Assembly (NCBI RefSeq): GCF_001436225.1
Contig: NZ_AYYO01000037.1
Span: forward strand, 28,737-92,736
Direction of reading: 5' to 3'
DNA length: 64,000 nucleotides
From: Lacticaseibacillus sharpeae JCM 1186 = DSM 20505
GTDB lineage: Bacteria > Bacillota > Bacilli > Lactobacillales > Lactobacillaceae
Each line of letters begins with the position of its first letter. Within the stretch, counting starts at the first letter, position 1. A model generated the notes under the pieces. It made no database searches. It was given only the letters and a program-made list of their open reading frames with translations, and had not been told where the DNA came from. Position numbers and translations under genes: made by a program. Of this stretch, positions 1-8,791 are shown in pieces.

Positions 1-656
1 AAGTTGCGGCCGGGCAGTCGCCACGATGCCACCGCCCCTTCGCGAATCGTCTTGGTCGGGTCTGGAATCAGCCGGCTTTCATCCAGCGTCTGGGCCATCC
101 CCGTCCCGCCGCACGTTGCGCACGCACCAGCGGAGTTGAAGGCGAAATCCTCCGCGGCAAACGCCATGAACTTGACCCCGCACACGGGGCAAGTAATCTG
201 CCCCATCCCGCTACCCGGTTTGTTCGGCAGATCCATGCTGCGCGCAATCGCGAGCGTCGGCGGCACCTGGTGCCCATTGGGACAGCGCGGCGAACCCAGC
301 CGCGAAAAGGCGAGCCGAATCACGTTGAGCGCCTCCGTGCTGGTGCCGACCGTGGAGCGCACGCCCGGCACAATTGGCCGCTGCCGCAACGCAATGGCAC
401 TCGGAATGTGGTCAATTGTGTCCACATCGGGCTTACCCGTTTGCCCCATCCGCCGGCGCGTATAGGTCGACAGTGCGTTCACGTACCGGCGCATGCCCTC
501 CGCATACAATACGCCCATCGCAAGCGATGACTTCCCCGAACCAGACCGTCCAGTAATCGCCACCAGCTTGTGTAGCGGGATGTCCACGTTCACGTCCTTC
601 AGGTTGTTGACCCGCGCGCCACGCACCACAATTTTGTCAGGAATCGAATTTTCCAC
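1..656 (-). CDS. UvrA-like excinuclease ABC subunit A paralogue (N-terminal part, runs off window)
   Basis: About 218 N-terminal residues are present; the 3' part lies before the window. A Walker A motif GRSGSGKSS occurs near residue 39. It is followed by the UvrA-typical [12 protein letters not shown] segment, the [12 protein letters not shown] segment and two CxxC-type zinc pairs (CPVCG, CATCGG). The start is GTG with GGAGG seven bases upstream. The zinc-site spacing and the sequence after KPDVDTID differ from housekeeping UvrA, so this is more likely a short UvrA2-type paralogue, a group linked to drug or DNA-damage tolerance, than the uvrBA gene itself. No uvrB is beside it. UvrA membership is clear; the subclass is inference. 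Confidence 0.85.
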   Translation of the reverse strand, partial: MENSIPDKIVVRGARVNNLKDVNVDIPLHKLVAITGRSGSGKSSLAMGVLYAEGMRRYVNALSTYTRRRMGQTGKPDVDTIDHIPSAIALRQRPIVPGVRSTVGTSTEALNVIRLAFSRLGSPRCPNGHQVPPTLAIARSMDLPNKPGSGMGQITCPVCGVKFMAFAAEDFAFNSAGACATCGGTGMAQTLDESRLIPDPTKTIREGAVASWRLPGRN

Positions 657-780
657 GAGTGTGCCTCCGTTTCTTATAGGGCTATTCTAACACCAGCCTC
701 GCACATTTAAGATGGACAGCACAGCCATGTTTGCCTCCGAACCGCTCCAGTTCCGGACAGAATAGTAAGTAAGGCTTACT

Positions 781-1401
781 TTAGATTAACCCTTGCTTGA
801 TTGCCGCAGCGACGGCTTCTGCGCGCGAAAAGACGCCCAATTTCGTATAAACAGCGGTTAGGTGCAGCTTGATAATGCGTTCGCTCAGATGTAGTTGGTC
901 AGCGATATCGATGTTGCGACTGCCTTGCGCGACCAAGCTCAGAATTTCATGTTCACGGTCAGTTAGTGCCACACTTGTTTCCGATTCTGAGCTAGCAAAA
1001 GCTTTAGTCAACACAGCTGGTTCCAGGAAGGTCTTACCAGCCGCCGCCCCCCGCACTGTCGCAATGATCGTGTCGGCAGTTGCGTCTTTTAGCAAAAAGC
1101 CCCGGGCACCCAAACGCATGGCCGCCTGAATGGGCTGCTGATCATCAAACGTTGTTAGGACCACCACCGGCAAGTCCGGTTGCGTCTTACGTAACTCCGT
1201 CAGCATCGTGATTCCATCCATCCCCGGCATCCGAATATCGGTCAGCACAACATCCGGGTGCAACTCAGCAATTGCCGCCAGTCCACTCTGACCATCAACT
1301 GCCTCGCCGACCACATCCAGGTCCGGTTCGGTCGCCATAATCATCCGCAAACCGGTGCGTAATATTTGGTGATCATCCACAATTAATATTTTCAGACTCA
1401 T
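781..1401 (-). CDS. NarL/LuxR-family response regulator
   Basis: This 206-aa protein has an N-terminal receiver domain (KILIVDDHQI, phospho-acceptor Asp in VVLTDIRMPGMDG, Lys in FLLKDAT). A C-terminal LuxR-type helix-turn-helix begins at LTDREHEILSLVAQG. Here the usual LSERTVK is LSERIIKLHL. Start ATG has AAGGAG five bases upstream. The gene overlaps the 3' end of the sensor kinase by ATGA, so the two are translationally coupled. The layout, with an ABC transporter first in the set, suggests a LiaRS/VraRS-like or antimicrobial-sensing system controlling the transporter. That role is inference. Confidence 0.93.
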   Translation of the reverse strand: MSLKILIVDDHQILRTGLRMIMATEPDLDVVGEAVDGQSGLAAIAELHPDVVLTDIRMPGMDGITMLTELRKTQPDLPVVVLTTFDDQQPIQAAMRLGARGFLLKDATADTIIATVRGAAAGKTFLEPAVLTKAFASSESETSVALTDREHEILSLVAQGSRNIDIADQLHLSERIIKLHLTAVYTKLGVFSRAEAVAAAIKQGLI

Positions 1402-2615
1402 ACATTCTCCTTCATCACCGTCGGCACGGTTAAAGTTACCGTAGTGCCTTCGCCTGGCGTGCCAACAATGGTGAGTGCCCCTTGCAGCTTGGCCGCGCGC
1501 TCGTGCATCCCCTGCATTCCGTAGTGACCTTTGCGCTTGCCGACGGTTCCCGAACCGAAATCAATTACCTTTAACGTGAAGACATCGGCGGCTGTCGTCC
1601 CATTGATAATGACCTGCCGCGTATCGGTGTGCTTCACGACATTAATCATGGCTTCAGACACAATCCGACTGATTTCCGTTAACTGCTCATCGCTGAATTG
1701 CGGTACGTAGTTCAGTCGAATTGTCGTCGTCAGCTGGTAGTTTTTCTTGAACGCATCGGCCAGCAGTTCTAGACGGGCGTCTAAACTCTTCTCCGTGGTG
1801 GCGCGTAAATCAGTCAATGTTAGCCGGGAATCACGCAGGGTATCGCGCGCAATCGTAGTGGCACCCCCGATAACCGTTTCTGCTTGATTGATTTTGCCCT
1901 GCTGCAGGAATTTCTGTGCTGCCTCTAGCTGCATCACGGTGCCAGCCAGTCCTTGAGTTAAAGTATCATGCAGTTCGCGTGCAACCCGCTGGCGCTCGGT
2001 GCGAATCGTCGACTCCTCAACCTGTGCATAGGCAATTTGCAGTTCAGCAACTAAGTCTTCCGCATGCTGTTTTTCCACCAGTTGCCGTTCGTAATAGCGC
2101 CAGTAATACACAACCACGCCCAGCATGAATACCATTGAAACGAGAACTAATGCCGCTTGGATTGGGCCTTCAAAGATAGTGTAGACAATCAGCAACACAA
2201 CATTTACACCAATCAATAACCGCCATAGACGACGTGGGTGCACATAGATATTCATGATTTCAATAGCAACAGTTGGAATCAAGCCCATCAGTAACACCGG
2301 TGTTAGCGCGTGCAACACCCATGTGGTTTGCAGAACAAACAGAAATTGCAAGACGAACAAAATCATCGGTTGCAGCCGCGCCAAAAATGGACTGAACCAT
2401 AGCAGCAGTATTTCCATGAGCACCCCACCCACAACAATTAACTGCTGCATGCTCACATCCATATCGGTGCGTAGCTTAATTACCCACATTTGTGGCACCA
2501 AACCAGACTGTGTGTTCAGTACATAGATGGTGGCGAACCCAATCACCACCATCAGGACCATCAGTGGCCCCCGAATTTGGCGCAATCTCTGCTGATAATC
2601 TTTTTGTCTCATCAT
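1398..2615 (-). CDS. Multi-TM sensor histidine kinase (HisKA_3 / NarX-LiaS-DesK class)
   Basis: The protein is about 405 aa. Roughly six hydrophobic segments fill the first 175 residues, followed by a short coiled coil. The HisKA_3 H-box RVARELHDTLTQGLAG carries the phospho-His, and the C-terminal HATPase reads ISEAMINVVKHTDT then GHYGMQGMHERA. There is no large extracellular sensor domain, so it probably senses within the membrane (DesK/LiaS style). I chose the ATG about 11 bases after AAGGA; an ATG four codons earlier lacks room for a ribosome site. It lies 80 bases behind the ABC transporter, with a strong hairpin between, and is coupled to the regulator by ATGA. Confidence 0.9.
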   Translation of the reverse strand: MMRQKDYQQRLRQIRGPLMVLMVVIGFATIYVLNTQSGLVPQMWVIKLRTDMDVSMQQLIVVGGVLMEILLLWFSPFLARLQPMILFVLQFLFVLQTTWVLHALTPVLLMGLIPTVAIEIMNIYVHPRRLWRLLIGVNVVLLIVYTIFEGPIQAALVLVSMVFMLGVVVYYWRYYERQLVEKQHAEDLVAELQIAYAQVEESTIRTERQRVARELHDTLTQGLAGTVMQLEAAQKFLQQGKINQAETVIGGATTIARDTLRDSRLTLTDLRATTEKSLDARLELLADAFKKNYQLTTTIRLNYVPQFSDEQLTEISRIVSEAMINVVKHTDTRQVIINGTTAADVFTLKVIDFGSGTVGKRKGHYGMQGMHERAAKLQGALTIVGTPGEGTTVTLTVPTVMKENV

Positions 2616-2650
2616 TTTTCTATCCATCCTTATTTGCTTTAAGAATACAT

Positions 2651-2689
2651 CAGAAACACCGAAACGTATGCAACGTTTCGGTGTCTCTG
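2651..2689 (-). terminator. Strong intercistronic hairpin between ABC transporter and sensor kinase
   Basis: A 12-bp perfect stem (ACACCGAAACGT / ACGTTTCGGTGT) has a five-base loop and is extended by four more pairs after one mismatch. On the minus strand it is followed by TTTCTGATGTATTCTT, which is only a weak U-tract. It may be a partial terminator, setting a lower level of the two-component genes than of the transporter, or an mRNA-stabilising stem. Confidence 0.65.
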
Positions 2690-2695
2690 AGAATA

Positions 2696-4681
2696 TTATT
2701 CTGCTGCGAGTGCGTCAATAGGATTCATCTTCGCGGCCCGACGTGATGGCATCCATGCTGCGATAAGGGCAATCACAAGTGCGATTACAAACGTCCCCAC
2801 AACATTACCTATACTGATTTGCACAATCGCGAAGTTCGCGAGACTAGATAGAGCCATGTTTGCCAATGCCCCCAGTCCATAGGCAATGATGGTTGCCACA
2901 GTCGCGCTGGTGACGCCAAGAATGAGTGACTCGCTTGTAAATAAGCGCCGAATATCCTTCTTGCTCTGCCCCAAAGCCCGCAGGATCCCGATTTCCTTCA
3001 CCCGCGAGGAAACAGACATGAACATCGAGACGATAATCATGAGCGCGGAAACGACGAGGGAGATGCTGGCAATCGCAGCCAGCAATGTCGAAGCAAGGTT
3101 CACGTAGGTTTTCACCGTCTTGATGAAGCTAGTCAGTGCGGTGGCAGTGAATACGCGTTTGCCGTTACTTTGCAGTGCATTAATGCGCTTTTTTACCCCA
3201 CTAACCGCAGCAGTACTGCTTGCGACAACGGAAACGCTCGTTGGCAGCGTTGAGACGTTCGCCTTGACCATCGCGTGGGTCAACGTGCCGGTATTCATCG
3301 CGGTGAGATTCGTCATCCCCATACTGTTCTTCGCTTCGGCCACACCAGAGACGAGGACGTTTGCCTTCACTAGCACCATCTTACCCGCCTTATTTTCGGC
3401 CTGGTAGCTAACCGCAATGTTATCCCCAACGACCTTGCGCCAGTCCTTATTGATTTTCTTCGCATCCGCCTTATCGAGCACAATTTCGCCAATGCCAGGC
3501 TTGGTCCCCTTGAGCAGGTTATCCGTGTTTGCAGTGTTATTCCAGTTCTTAATCGTACTGAGCGTCACTGTCTTCTGGCCGTCCTTCACGGTCGCCGCAG
3601 TAACCGTGTAACTCTTGTCCACATCAGCAACATTTTTTAACTGCTCAATGCGCTTAATCTGTGCATTCGTCAAGTTGCTGGTTGTTCCACCAGCCGTCGC
3701 TGAGGTGGACATTGCGGCCATCGCCGACGAATTTCCTGCTGTCTTCTTGTCGTATTTGGCAACGGTAACTAGCCTTGGATTAGAAATACTGGTCACCTGA
3801 TTATCAATATACTTTGACACCCCGTTACCAATTCCGTTGAATAAAATAACAGAAAAAAGGCCGATAGTAGTCCCGAGTACAATTAAAGCGTTCCGCCCAA
3901 AATTAAATTTAAGGTGCTTCAGTGCAGTTTTGTAGCTAACGATGGCGGGTAATAACCGAGATTTTATCGTCCCGTCCGTCTTCATCGGCTTGTAAGCTGG
4001 CCGCAGCGCAATGTCTTTGTTAATCCGCCCATTTTCCATGTGCACAATCCGCGTTCCCGCATCAGCCACTATCTGTGAGTGGGTCACCGCAATTACCAGG
4101 CGCCCCTGACTGGCGATGTTGTCCAGAATCTTGAGCACTTCCGCGGTATTTTGCGCGTCCAAGGCACCAGTTGGTTCATCAGCAATAATCACCTTTGGAT
4201 CACTGGCCAGTGCTCGGGCAATGGCAACTCGCTGCTTTTGCCCACCAGAAAGATGATTAGGATACTTGCCGGCTTGTTCAACCAGTCCCACTTCCTTGAG
4301 CAACGCGCGCGCCCGTTTTTCCCGTGCCGCCTTATCCAGTGTCGTCATATCAAGAGACACCAATACATTATCAAGTACAGTCAGGTGATTAATTAAGTTG
4401 TAAGACTGGTAAATGTAGCCGACCGTTTCCCGTCGGTACCGGTCCAGCTCCTTTTCGTTATTATGGTCAAGCTGTTTGCCATTCACGTTCACACTGCCTT
4501 GGAAATTCCGGTCAAGGCCCCCAATGATGTTCATCAGCGTGGACTTACCACCCCCTGATTCACCAAGGATTGAGACGAACTCACCGAGATTAAAACTGAG
4601 ATCAATCCCCTTCAGCACCGGAAATTCCTGCCGGTCCAAGAAGTATGATTTTTGAATGTTGTGTAAAGTAAGATAACTCAT
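2696..4681 (-). CDS. MacB-like ABC transporter, fused ATPase and FtsX permease
   Basis: This 661-aa fusion has an N-terminal LolD/MacB-type ATPase: Walker [10 protein letters not shown], signature LSGGQKQR, Walker [14 protein letters not shown]-loop TH. One TM segment lies near residue 265, followed by an extracellular MacB-periplasmic-core-like domain of about 270 residues rich in A/T/K. Three C-terminal TM segments form the FtsX domain. The ATG is preceded by GGAGGG; an in-frame TTG four codons earlier lies inside that ribosome site and was rejected. The family exports or removes peptides, antibiotics or lipoproteins. Its position ahead of the two-component pair suggests antimicrobial-peptide detoxification or sensing, which is inference. 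Confidence 0.9.
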   Translation of the reverse strand: MSYLTLHNIQKSYFLDRQEFPVLKGIDLSFNLGEFVSILGESGGGKSTLMNIIGGLDRNFQGSVNVNGKQLDHNNEKELDRYRRETVGYIYQSYNLINHLTVLDNVLVSLDMTTLDKAAREKRARALLKEVGLVEQAGKYPNHLSGGQKQRVAIARALASDPKVIIADEPTGALDAQNTAEVLKILDNIASQGRLVIAVTHSQIVADAGTRIVHMENGRINKDIALRPAYKPMKTDGTIKSRLLPAIVSYKTALKHLKFNFGRNALIVLGTTIGLFSVILFNGIGNGVSKYIDNQVTSISNPRLVTVAKYDKKTAGNSSAMAAMSTSATAGGTTSNLTNAQIKRIEQLKNVADVDKSYTVTAATVKDGQKTVTLSTIKNWNNTANTDNLLKGTKPGIGEIVLDKADAKKINKDWRKVVGDNIAVSYQAENKAGKMVLVKANVLVSGVAEAKNSMGMTNLTAMNTGTLTHAMVKANVSTLPTSVSVVASSTAAVSGVKKRINALQSNGKRVFTATALTSFIKTVKTYVNLASTLLAAIASISLVVSALMIIVSMFMSVSSRVKEIGILRALGQSKKDIRRLFTSESLILGVTSATVATIIAYGLGALANMALSSLANFAIVQISIGNVVGTFVIALVIALIAAWMPSRRAAKMNPIDALAAE

Positions 4682-4884
4682 AATGCCCTCCAAATTGGCT
4701 TTGCTTAATTGATGTCCTCACTTTACCAACCTTTAGCACATCCGCCATCGTCTGAACGGGCACAAATGGGTTGCCCGAAAAGGCAATTGCAATTGATTAA
4801 GGTTACTTTACAAAGCTATGCAAGCGGTTCCCGCACATGTAATTCGGGGTTAAAATAACGTTATATGGAGGAGCAAACCCGCAC

Positions 4885-5211
4885 ATGAAGAAAAAACATC
4901 CGTCGCTAAACGCCATACTCGGCACCTTTTTTACCACTGTTATTGTCCTGTTTATTTTGCTGCACATCACCCCGTCCATGGCGGTGCGCACGAGCTTGTT
5001 TCTCAAAGGCTTCTATGGTGAAGCCTTCACCGCCAAAATCACTGTAACCAATAAGCACACCGATGCCAGCGAAGGCGCTAGAGGGACGATATACAAAGTC
5101 GCACCCAAACCCAAATCTAATCGGACTTACACCTGGGATGAAGCGCAACTGAACGAATACATCGTGCACACATGTGTGCTGTCATTTGCGGACATCCACT
5201 GGTACGGGTAG
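4885..5211 (+). CDS. Small membrane-anchored protein of unknown function
   Basis: The 108-aa product has a positively charged start (MKKKHPS) and one TM segment at about residues 11-28. A short outside-facing domain follows, with the pattern TSLFLKGFYGEAFTAKI. GGAGG lies about 13 bases before the ATG, a rather long spacing. Base composition matches neighbours and it stands alone between the ABC operon (divergent) and the ABC-F gene. Similar one-TM small proteins occur in lactobacilli, but I know of no function. An ORF on the opposite strand overlaps it but has no ribosome site. Confidence 0.6.
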   Translation: MKKKHPSLNAILGTFFTTVIVLFILLHITPSMAVRTSLFLKGFYGEAFTAKITVTNKHTDASEGARGTIYKVAPKPKSNRTYTWDEAQLNEYIVHTCVLSFADIHWYG

Positions 5212-5238
5212 TCAAACTGCAAGATTAATTAGGTGCGT

Positions 5239-5268
5239 TTGACACCATCACCGAATCCGTGCTATAAA
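5239..5268 (+). promoter_or_regulatory. Sigma-A promoter of the ABC-F leader
   Basis: The -35 TTGACA and -10 TATAAA are separated by 18 bases. A transcript starting near 5275 would carry about 215 nt of untranslated leader before the ABC-F start codon. Confidence 0.75.
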
Positions 5269-5300
5269 TTAACCATCAATTAATTCGGAGGTCACGTCCA

Positions 5301-5312
5301 TTGAAGTTCTAA
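5301..5312 (+). CDS. Putative three-codon leader peptide (fM-K-F)
   Basis: TTG AAG TTC TAA follows GGAGG by nine bases. The codons themselves form half of the long-range stem of the leader, so their translation would directly alter RNA folding. The start codon is TTG, and nothing but position and ribosome site supports translation. Confidence 0.5.
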   Translation: MKF

Positions 5313-5405
5313 GCAAGTTGTCAAAACTCAGCACTAGCAGCACGCCCAAGCAAGGGGTGCAGTGTGCGGATTTGACTTCCTGCTGAACTTCTCTGGCTGG
5401 CCATT

Positions 5406-5432
5406 GCCCCCAGAGTCGTCTGGGGGCTTTTT
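5406..5432 (+). terminator. Intrinsic terminator inside the ABC-F leader
   Basis: A nine-bp perfect stem (GCCCCCAGA / TCTGGGGGC) with a GTCG loop is followed by TTTTT. It lies 58 bases before the ABC-F start, so read-through is needed for expression. Confidence 0.88.
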
Positions 5433-5489
5433 ATATGCTCACGCAGCCAGTTAACCGCTCCTAGTGCCTGTCACCATGGAGGATTGCCT

Positions 5490-7037
5490 ATGTCGTCAAT
5501 TACAATTACTAACTTAACTTTCGCTTACCCAGGGCACGAGAATATTTTCACCAACCAGAACCTAACACTCGACACAAGCTGGCACCTGGGACTGACCGGG
5601 CGCAACGGGCGGGGCAAAACCACGCTGCTCAACTTGCTGCGCGGCAAACTGCACGGTGGCAGCAACACCAATATTGCGGTGCCCGTCACGTTGAACTACT
5701 TCCCGCAGACCATCCCCGACGAGACGCTCGACGCGTGGCAGGTGGTCGATGCCGTTAGTGATGTGGAGCTCTGGCAGGTGCAGCGCGAACTGACGCAGAT
5801 GGGCGTGGCCGAAGACGTGCTTTACCGCCCCTACGCCACCCTGTCTGGTGGTGAACAGACTAAGCTATTGCTGGCGGTACTGTTCGCCGACACCGTCTCG
5901 TTCACACTCATCGATGAACCCACCAACCACTTGGATCACGCCGGCCGGCAGCAAGTGGCCGCCTATCTGGCCCGCAAAGACCAAGGCTTCATCGTGATTT
6001 CCCACGACCGCGACTTCCTGGATGCCGCCACTGACCACACGCTGACCATCGAAAAGCAGCAGCTCGTCCTCACCCAGGGGAACTTCGGCGCCTACGAGCA
6101 CGCCAAGGCGCGCAAGGACCAAAACGAGTTGGACGAACAGGCCAAGCTCAAGAAGGATATCGGCCGCTTGAAGCAATCAGCCAGCGCCAAGGCCGACTGG
6201 TCGATGAGCCGGGAAAGCGACATCCACGGTGATCCGCACGTTAAGGGGAGCGGTGGGACCGGCCACAGTGGGTTCGTTACCGCCCGCGCCGCCCGCCTGA
6301 TGAAAAAATCTAAGACCATTGAACACCGAATGGACAAGGAAATCGCGGACAAGGAAGCCCTGCTCAAAAACATCGAGTACATCGACCCCTTGGCCCTCGA
6401 CTACGCACCGGATCACCACCAAGTGCTGCTGCGGGTGCGCGATTTGACCCTCAGTTTCAACGGCCAGCCGCTGTTTGCGCCGCTCACGTTTGAAGTCAAA
6501 CGCGGCGACCGGGTGGCGCTGGTCGGTCCCAACGGTGCGGGCAAGAGTTCGCTGCTCGCCGCTATCTTGCAGCAAGCCACCGCGGCGACGGTGACCGGCC
6601 AGCAGGTGGCGCCGTTCACCGGCACCATTAGTGGGGAAATCGACCTCGCCCAGTCCGCCAGTCGCGCCCTCGTGCGCCAGCAGTACGCCGATAATAAGGG
6701 GCTGCTGCCGGCGTTTGCCGAGGCCCGCAAGCTGAATTTCCAGGACCTGCTCAACAACCTGCACAAGCTCGGCGTAGAGCGCAGCGTCTTCAACGTCCCC
6801 ATCGAAGAGATGTCGGGCGGACAACAGAAGAAAGTCGAGCTGGCCGCCAGCATGGCCACCACCGCCGCCTTCTACATCTGGGACGAACCGCTGAACTACC
6901 TCGACGTGTTCAACCAGGACCAAATCATCCAGGTACTCAAGCAGGTGCAGCCAACCATGCTGTTCACCGAACACGACACCCACTTCATCGACGCCGTGGC
7001 CACCAAGACCATCGAATTGCAGCCGTTAACTAAATAA
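5490..7037 (+). CDS. ABC-F ribosome-protection protein (Lsa-like)
   Basis: The 515-aa protein has two ATPase domains and no membrane segments. Domain 1 has GRNGRGKTT, signature LSGGEQTKLLLA and Walker B FTLIDEPTNHLD. Domain 2 has GPNGAGKSS, signature MSGGQQKKVELA and FYIWDEPLNYLD. The lysine/arginine-rich linker around residues 205-300 is the ribosome-contacting arm. The LSGGEQTK form and the linker with RAARLMKKSK resemble the Lsa/Vga branch that clears lincosamides, streptogramins A and pleuromutilins from the ribosome. The ATG has GGAGG seven bases upstream. The leader with a uORF and terminator suggests antibiotic-inducible expression. The exact drug range cannot be read from the sequence. 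Confidence 0.9.
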   Translation: MSSITITNLTFAYPGHENIFTNQNLTLDTSWHLGLTGRNGRGKTTLLNLLRGKLHGGSNTNIAVPVTLNYFPQTIPDETLDAWQVVDAVSDVELWQVQRELTQMGVAEDVLYRPYATLSGGEQTKLLLAVLFADTVSFTLIDEPTNHLDHAGRQQVAAYLARKDQGFIVISHDRDFLDAATDHTLTIEKQQLVLTQGNFGAYEHAKARKDQNELDEQAKLKKDIGRLKQSASAKADWSMSRESDIHGDPHVKGSGGTGHSGFVTARAARLMKKSKTIEHRMDKEIADKEALLKNIEYIDPLALDYAPDHHQVLLRVRDLTLSFNGQPLFAPLTFEVKRGDRVALVGPNGAGKSSLLAAILQQATAATVTGQQVAPFTGTISGEIDLAQSASRALVRQQYADNKGLLPAFAEARKLNFQDLLNNLHKLGVERSVFNVPIEEMSGGQQKKVELAASMATTAAFYIWDEPLNYLDVFNQDQIIQVLKQVQPTMLFTEHDTHFIDAVATKTIELQPLTK

Positions 7038-7046
7038 GTGCATGTA

Positions 7047-7080
7047 AAAGGCCGGTACGCAAATCAGCGTGCCGGCCTTT
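7047..7080. terminator. Bidirectional terminator between ABC-F and SdpI-like genes
   Basis: A 14-bp stem (AAAGGCCGGTACGC / GCGTGCCGGCCTTT, one wobble) with a six-base loop lies between the convergent gene ends. Confidence 0.9.
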
Positions 7081-7085
7081 GCTAA

Positions 7086-7727
7086 CTATTCTGCTTCATT
7101 AATGTACCGTTGACCGCGGAAGCCCACGTACGAAATCCCCGCCACCGTCAGTATCAGCGCCACAATGGAGACCCATTCGGCCAGTAAGATGCTGATGATG
7201 CACAGGATCCCGCCGCCAACCATGACGAAGCCAAGCTCGCGGCTCATCTTCTTCCAGGCTTCAGGGTGGTCCCGCCACTTCTTCTTGCCGGGGCCGCGGT
7301 TGTAATCCGCCGGAATCTTCGGCATGTAGTTCCCGAGCACGATGAATATCAGCCCAACCAGGGTCATCGCCACGGCCCAGATATTGACGTTCGTGCCCAG
7401 GTTCACCATGATGGTCGCAATGTAGAGGACGAAGGTGAGCACGGGGATGACACCCAGGGTTACCTTTTCGAATTTTTTCGCCGCCCCTTTTTGCAGACTA
7501 TTCAACCAGGTCACCGCCATCATGATAATCTGCAGTGCGACCATCAAAATAATCAGCCCGAACACCGCAATCGGCTTGTCCACGAACCCATTCGGCTTGT
7601 TGTGCAGTCCCCAGTGAATCGCCATCTTGGCGGGCAGCCGGTCGTAGTTCGCGAGCCCGTAAAACAGTGGCATCACAATCACCACGAGGCTCCAAAACAG
7701 GTATTTCATTCTTTCTTTAAGCGTCAT
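7086..7727 (-). CDS. SdpI/DUF1648-family membrane protein
   Basis: This 213-aa protein has about six TM segments. The DUF1648 signature lies near the N-terminus (YDRLPAKMAIHWGLHNKPNGF), and an SdpI-like C-terminal part begins at FIVLGNYMPKIPADY. In Bacillus subtilis SdpI gives immunity to the SdpC cannibalism toxin and signals to SdpR. Here it overlaps the 3' end of the ArsR-type regulator by 11 bases, the same regulator-immunity arrangement, but no SdpABC toxin genes are nearby. It may be a general membrane-stress or foreign-toxin immunity unit. A second ATG 18 bases downstream also has an A/G-rich site. Confidence 0.85.
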   Translation of the reverse strand: MTLKERMKYLFWSLVVIVMPLFYGLANYDRLPAKMAIHWGLHNKPNGFVDKPIAVFGLIILMVALQIIMMAVTWLNSLQKGAAKKFEKVTLGVIPVLTFVLYIATIMVNLGTNVNIWAVAMTLVGLIFIVLGNYMPKIPADYNRGPGKKKWRDHPEAWKKMSRELGFVMVGGGILCIISILLAEWVSIVALILTVAGISYVGFRGQRYINEAE

Positions 7728-8001
7728 GTTCCTTATCCCCCAGACCGAGTCCGTATATCCACGTCAGCACTTCTTCAAAGACGCTGGCATTGAGTTCGTA
7801 GTAGATGAAATTCTTCTTGCGTGTTTCTGTAATCAGGTCGGCTTGCTTGAGCAGCTTCAGGTGGTACGACACCGTCGCTTGTGTTAGTGCGGGGAAATGC
7901 TGGGCGATATCGCCCGCCGACATTGACCCCTGCCGCAGTAATTCCAGAATCGACCGCCGCATCGGATCCGCGATGGCCTTCAAGGTGGCACTCATCGACA
8001 T
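7717..8001 (-). CDS. ArsR/SmtB-family repressor (SdpR-like)
   Basis: The 94-aa product is a winged helix protein: KAIADPMRRSILELLRQG, recognition helix TQATVSYHLKLLKQADLI, wing ETRKKNFIYYELNA. It lacks the Cys/His metal-binding pairs of ArsR, so it fits the non-metal SdpR class. It is first in a two-gene operon with the SdpI-like gene. A perfect palindrome sits over its own promoter, so autorepression is likely. An alternative ATG lies two codons in. Confidence 0.9.
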   Translation of the reverse strand: MSMSATLKAIADPMRRSILELLRQGSMSAGDIAQHFPALTQATVSYHLKLLKQADLITETRKKNFIYYELNASVFEEVLTWIYGLGLGDKEHDA

Positions 8002-8020
8002 CTGGCTCGCTTCCTCTCTT

Positions 8021-8069
8021 GTTTAGAAACCTTTCTAAACAAATTGTATATACTTTTGCAAGCGAATAC
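8021..8069 (-). promoter_or_regulatory. SdpR-like promoter and palindromic operator
   Basis: Positions 8021-8040 are a perfect inverted repeat (GTTTAGAAA-CC-TTTCTAAAC). Just upstream on the minus strand are a -35 TTGTAT and a -10 TACAAT separated by 17 bases. The palindrome covers the expected transcription start, the standard position for an ArsR-family repressor. Confidence 0.8.
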
Positions 8070-8182
8070 AAGGGGAAATTGCATCGCCGGCAAAATTTTC
8101 CGCCGCGGGTAATTGTTCATGAATCCGTCACAGCTCAGTGGTATACTTACGGAACTTAACGCATATTCGGAGGAAAGCCGCC

Positions 8183-8698
8183 ATGATTGTTTTACGCTTG
8201 CTACTCGGCTTCATCGCCATCATCTTCATGTTCATCAGTATCTTCAGCACCATCCCTGTCAGTAAAATCACACGCCGCCTCAACCAGCAGACCAAAGCTG
8301 CTAACGCCAACTCAACGCAGGCGGAACTGGCAAAGCAGCGCGAATATTTGCGACTCAAGAAACCAGCCCGGCTCACGCTGACCATCTGGATTGCATTCAT
8401 GCTGATCCTCGTCGCGACTGGATTCTGCTTGCGCGAAATGCTCGATAACGTCAACCTCGCGTTTGGCTTCGGGTGTGTGGTCATGTTCCTCTTCGCCGGT
8501 CTGCAACTGCTGTACCGGCGCATAGTGGTGCATGGCAACCAGCTGCGTGCGGCGTATCTGGAGGCGCATCCGGAAAACGAATTGCACTTCTATACGTACA
8601 ACCCCGATGACGTAATGCGGTACCGTTCCGCCAATGCGACCGTGATTGTGCTATCCCTGGTGACGGCGGTGCTGTTCTTGCTCGCGGCGACGCTTTAA
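8183..8698 (+). CDS. Four-TM membrane protein of unknown function
   Basis: The 171-aa product has TM segments near residues 4-22, 68-86, 92-112 and 150-170. A charged, Gln/Ala-rich stretch lies between the first two (RRLNQQTKAANANSTQAELAKQ). ATG with GGAGG nine bases upstream is preferred over an upstream GTG lacking a ribosome site. It is monocistronic between a divergent promoter and a terminator. I do not recognise the family. Confidence 0.8.
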   Translation: MIVLRLLLGFIAIIFMFISIFSTIPVSKITRRLNQQTKAANANSTQAELAKQREYLRLKKPARLTLTIWIAFMLILVATGFCLREMLDNVNLAFGFGCVVMFLFAGLQLLYRRIVVHGNQLRAAYLEAHPENELHFYTYNPDDVMRYRSANATVIVLSLVTAVLFLLAATL

Positions 8699-8714
8699 CG
8701 GTTTAGTCCAAAAT

Positions 8715-8760
8715 AAACGGCTGACTGCACGAATTGGTTCGTGTAGCCAGCCGTTTTTTT
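8715..8760. terminator. Bidirectional terminator
   Basis: A long stem (AAACGGCTG-a-CTGCACGAA / TTCGTGTAG-c-CAGCCGTTT) is followed by T7 on the plus strand. It serves the membrane-protein gene and the convergent ABC permease gene. Confidence 0.92.
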
Positions 8761-8791
8761 GATGCGTAAATTACCAATAATTAAAACCGCG

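Larger units (their letters stand above)
5287..5432 (+). promoter_or_regulatory. Attenuator leader with three-codon uORF upstream of ABC-F gene
   Basis: The leader holds a GGAGG site and a tiny uORF (TTG AAG TTC TAA). A long-range stem pairs GAAGTTC and AGCA (5303-5315) with the contiguous TGCT-GAACTTC (5381-5391). Between these arms is a hairpin, GCAC(G)CCC / GGG-GTGC (5340-5360). After them comes CTCTGG (5391-5396), which can pair with CCAGAG (5410-5415) in the left arm of the terminator. A ribosome stalled on the uORF would open the long-range stem and free the antiterminator. Drug-induced ribosome-mediated attenuation of this kind is established for several ABC-F genes; applying it here is inference from pairing. 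Confidence 0.7.

Noticed and set aside
764..780. Hairpin AGTAAG/CTTACT behind the NarL-type regulator as terminator
   Set aside because: Only six A/T-rich pairs and no U-tract.
4803..5006. Minus-strand 67-codon frame opposite the small membrane protein at 4885
   Set aside because: No ribosome site, and the plus-strand frame has GGAGG and a clean TM segment.
6177..6983. 268-codon minus-strand frame opposite the ABC-F gene
   Set aside because: Shadow of a clearly real ABC-F gene; no start signal.
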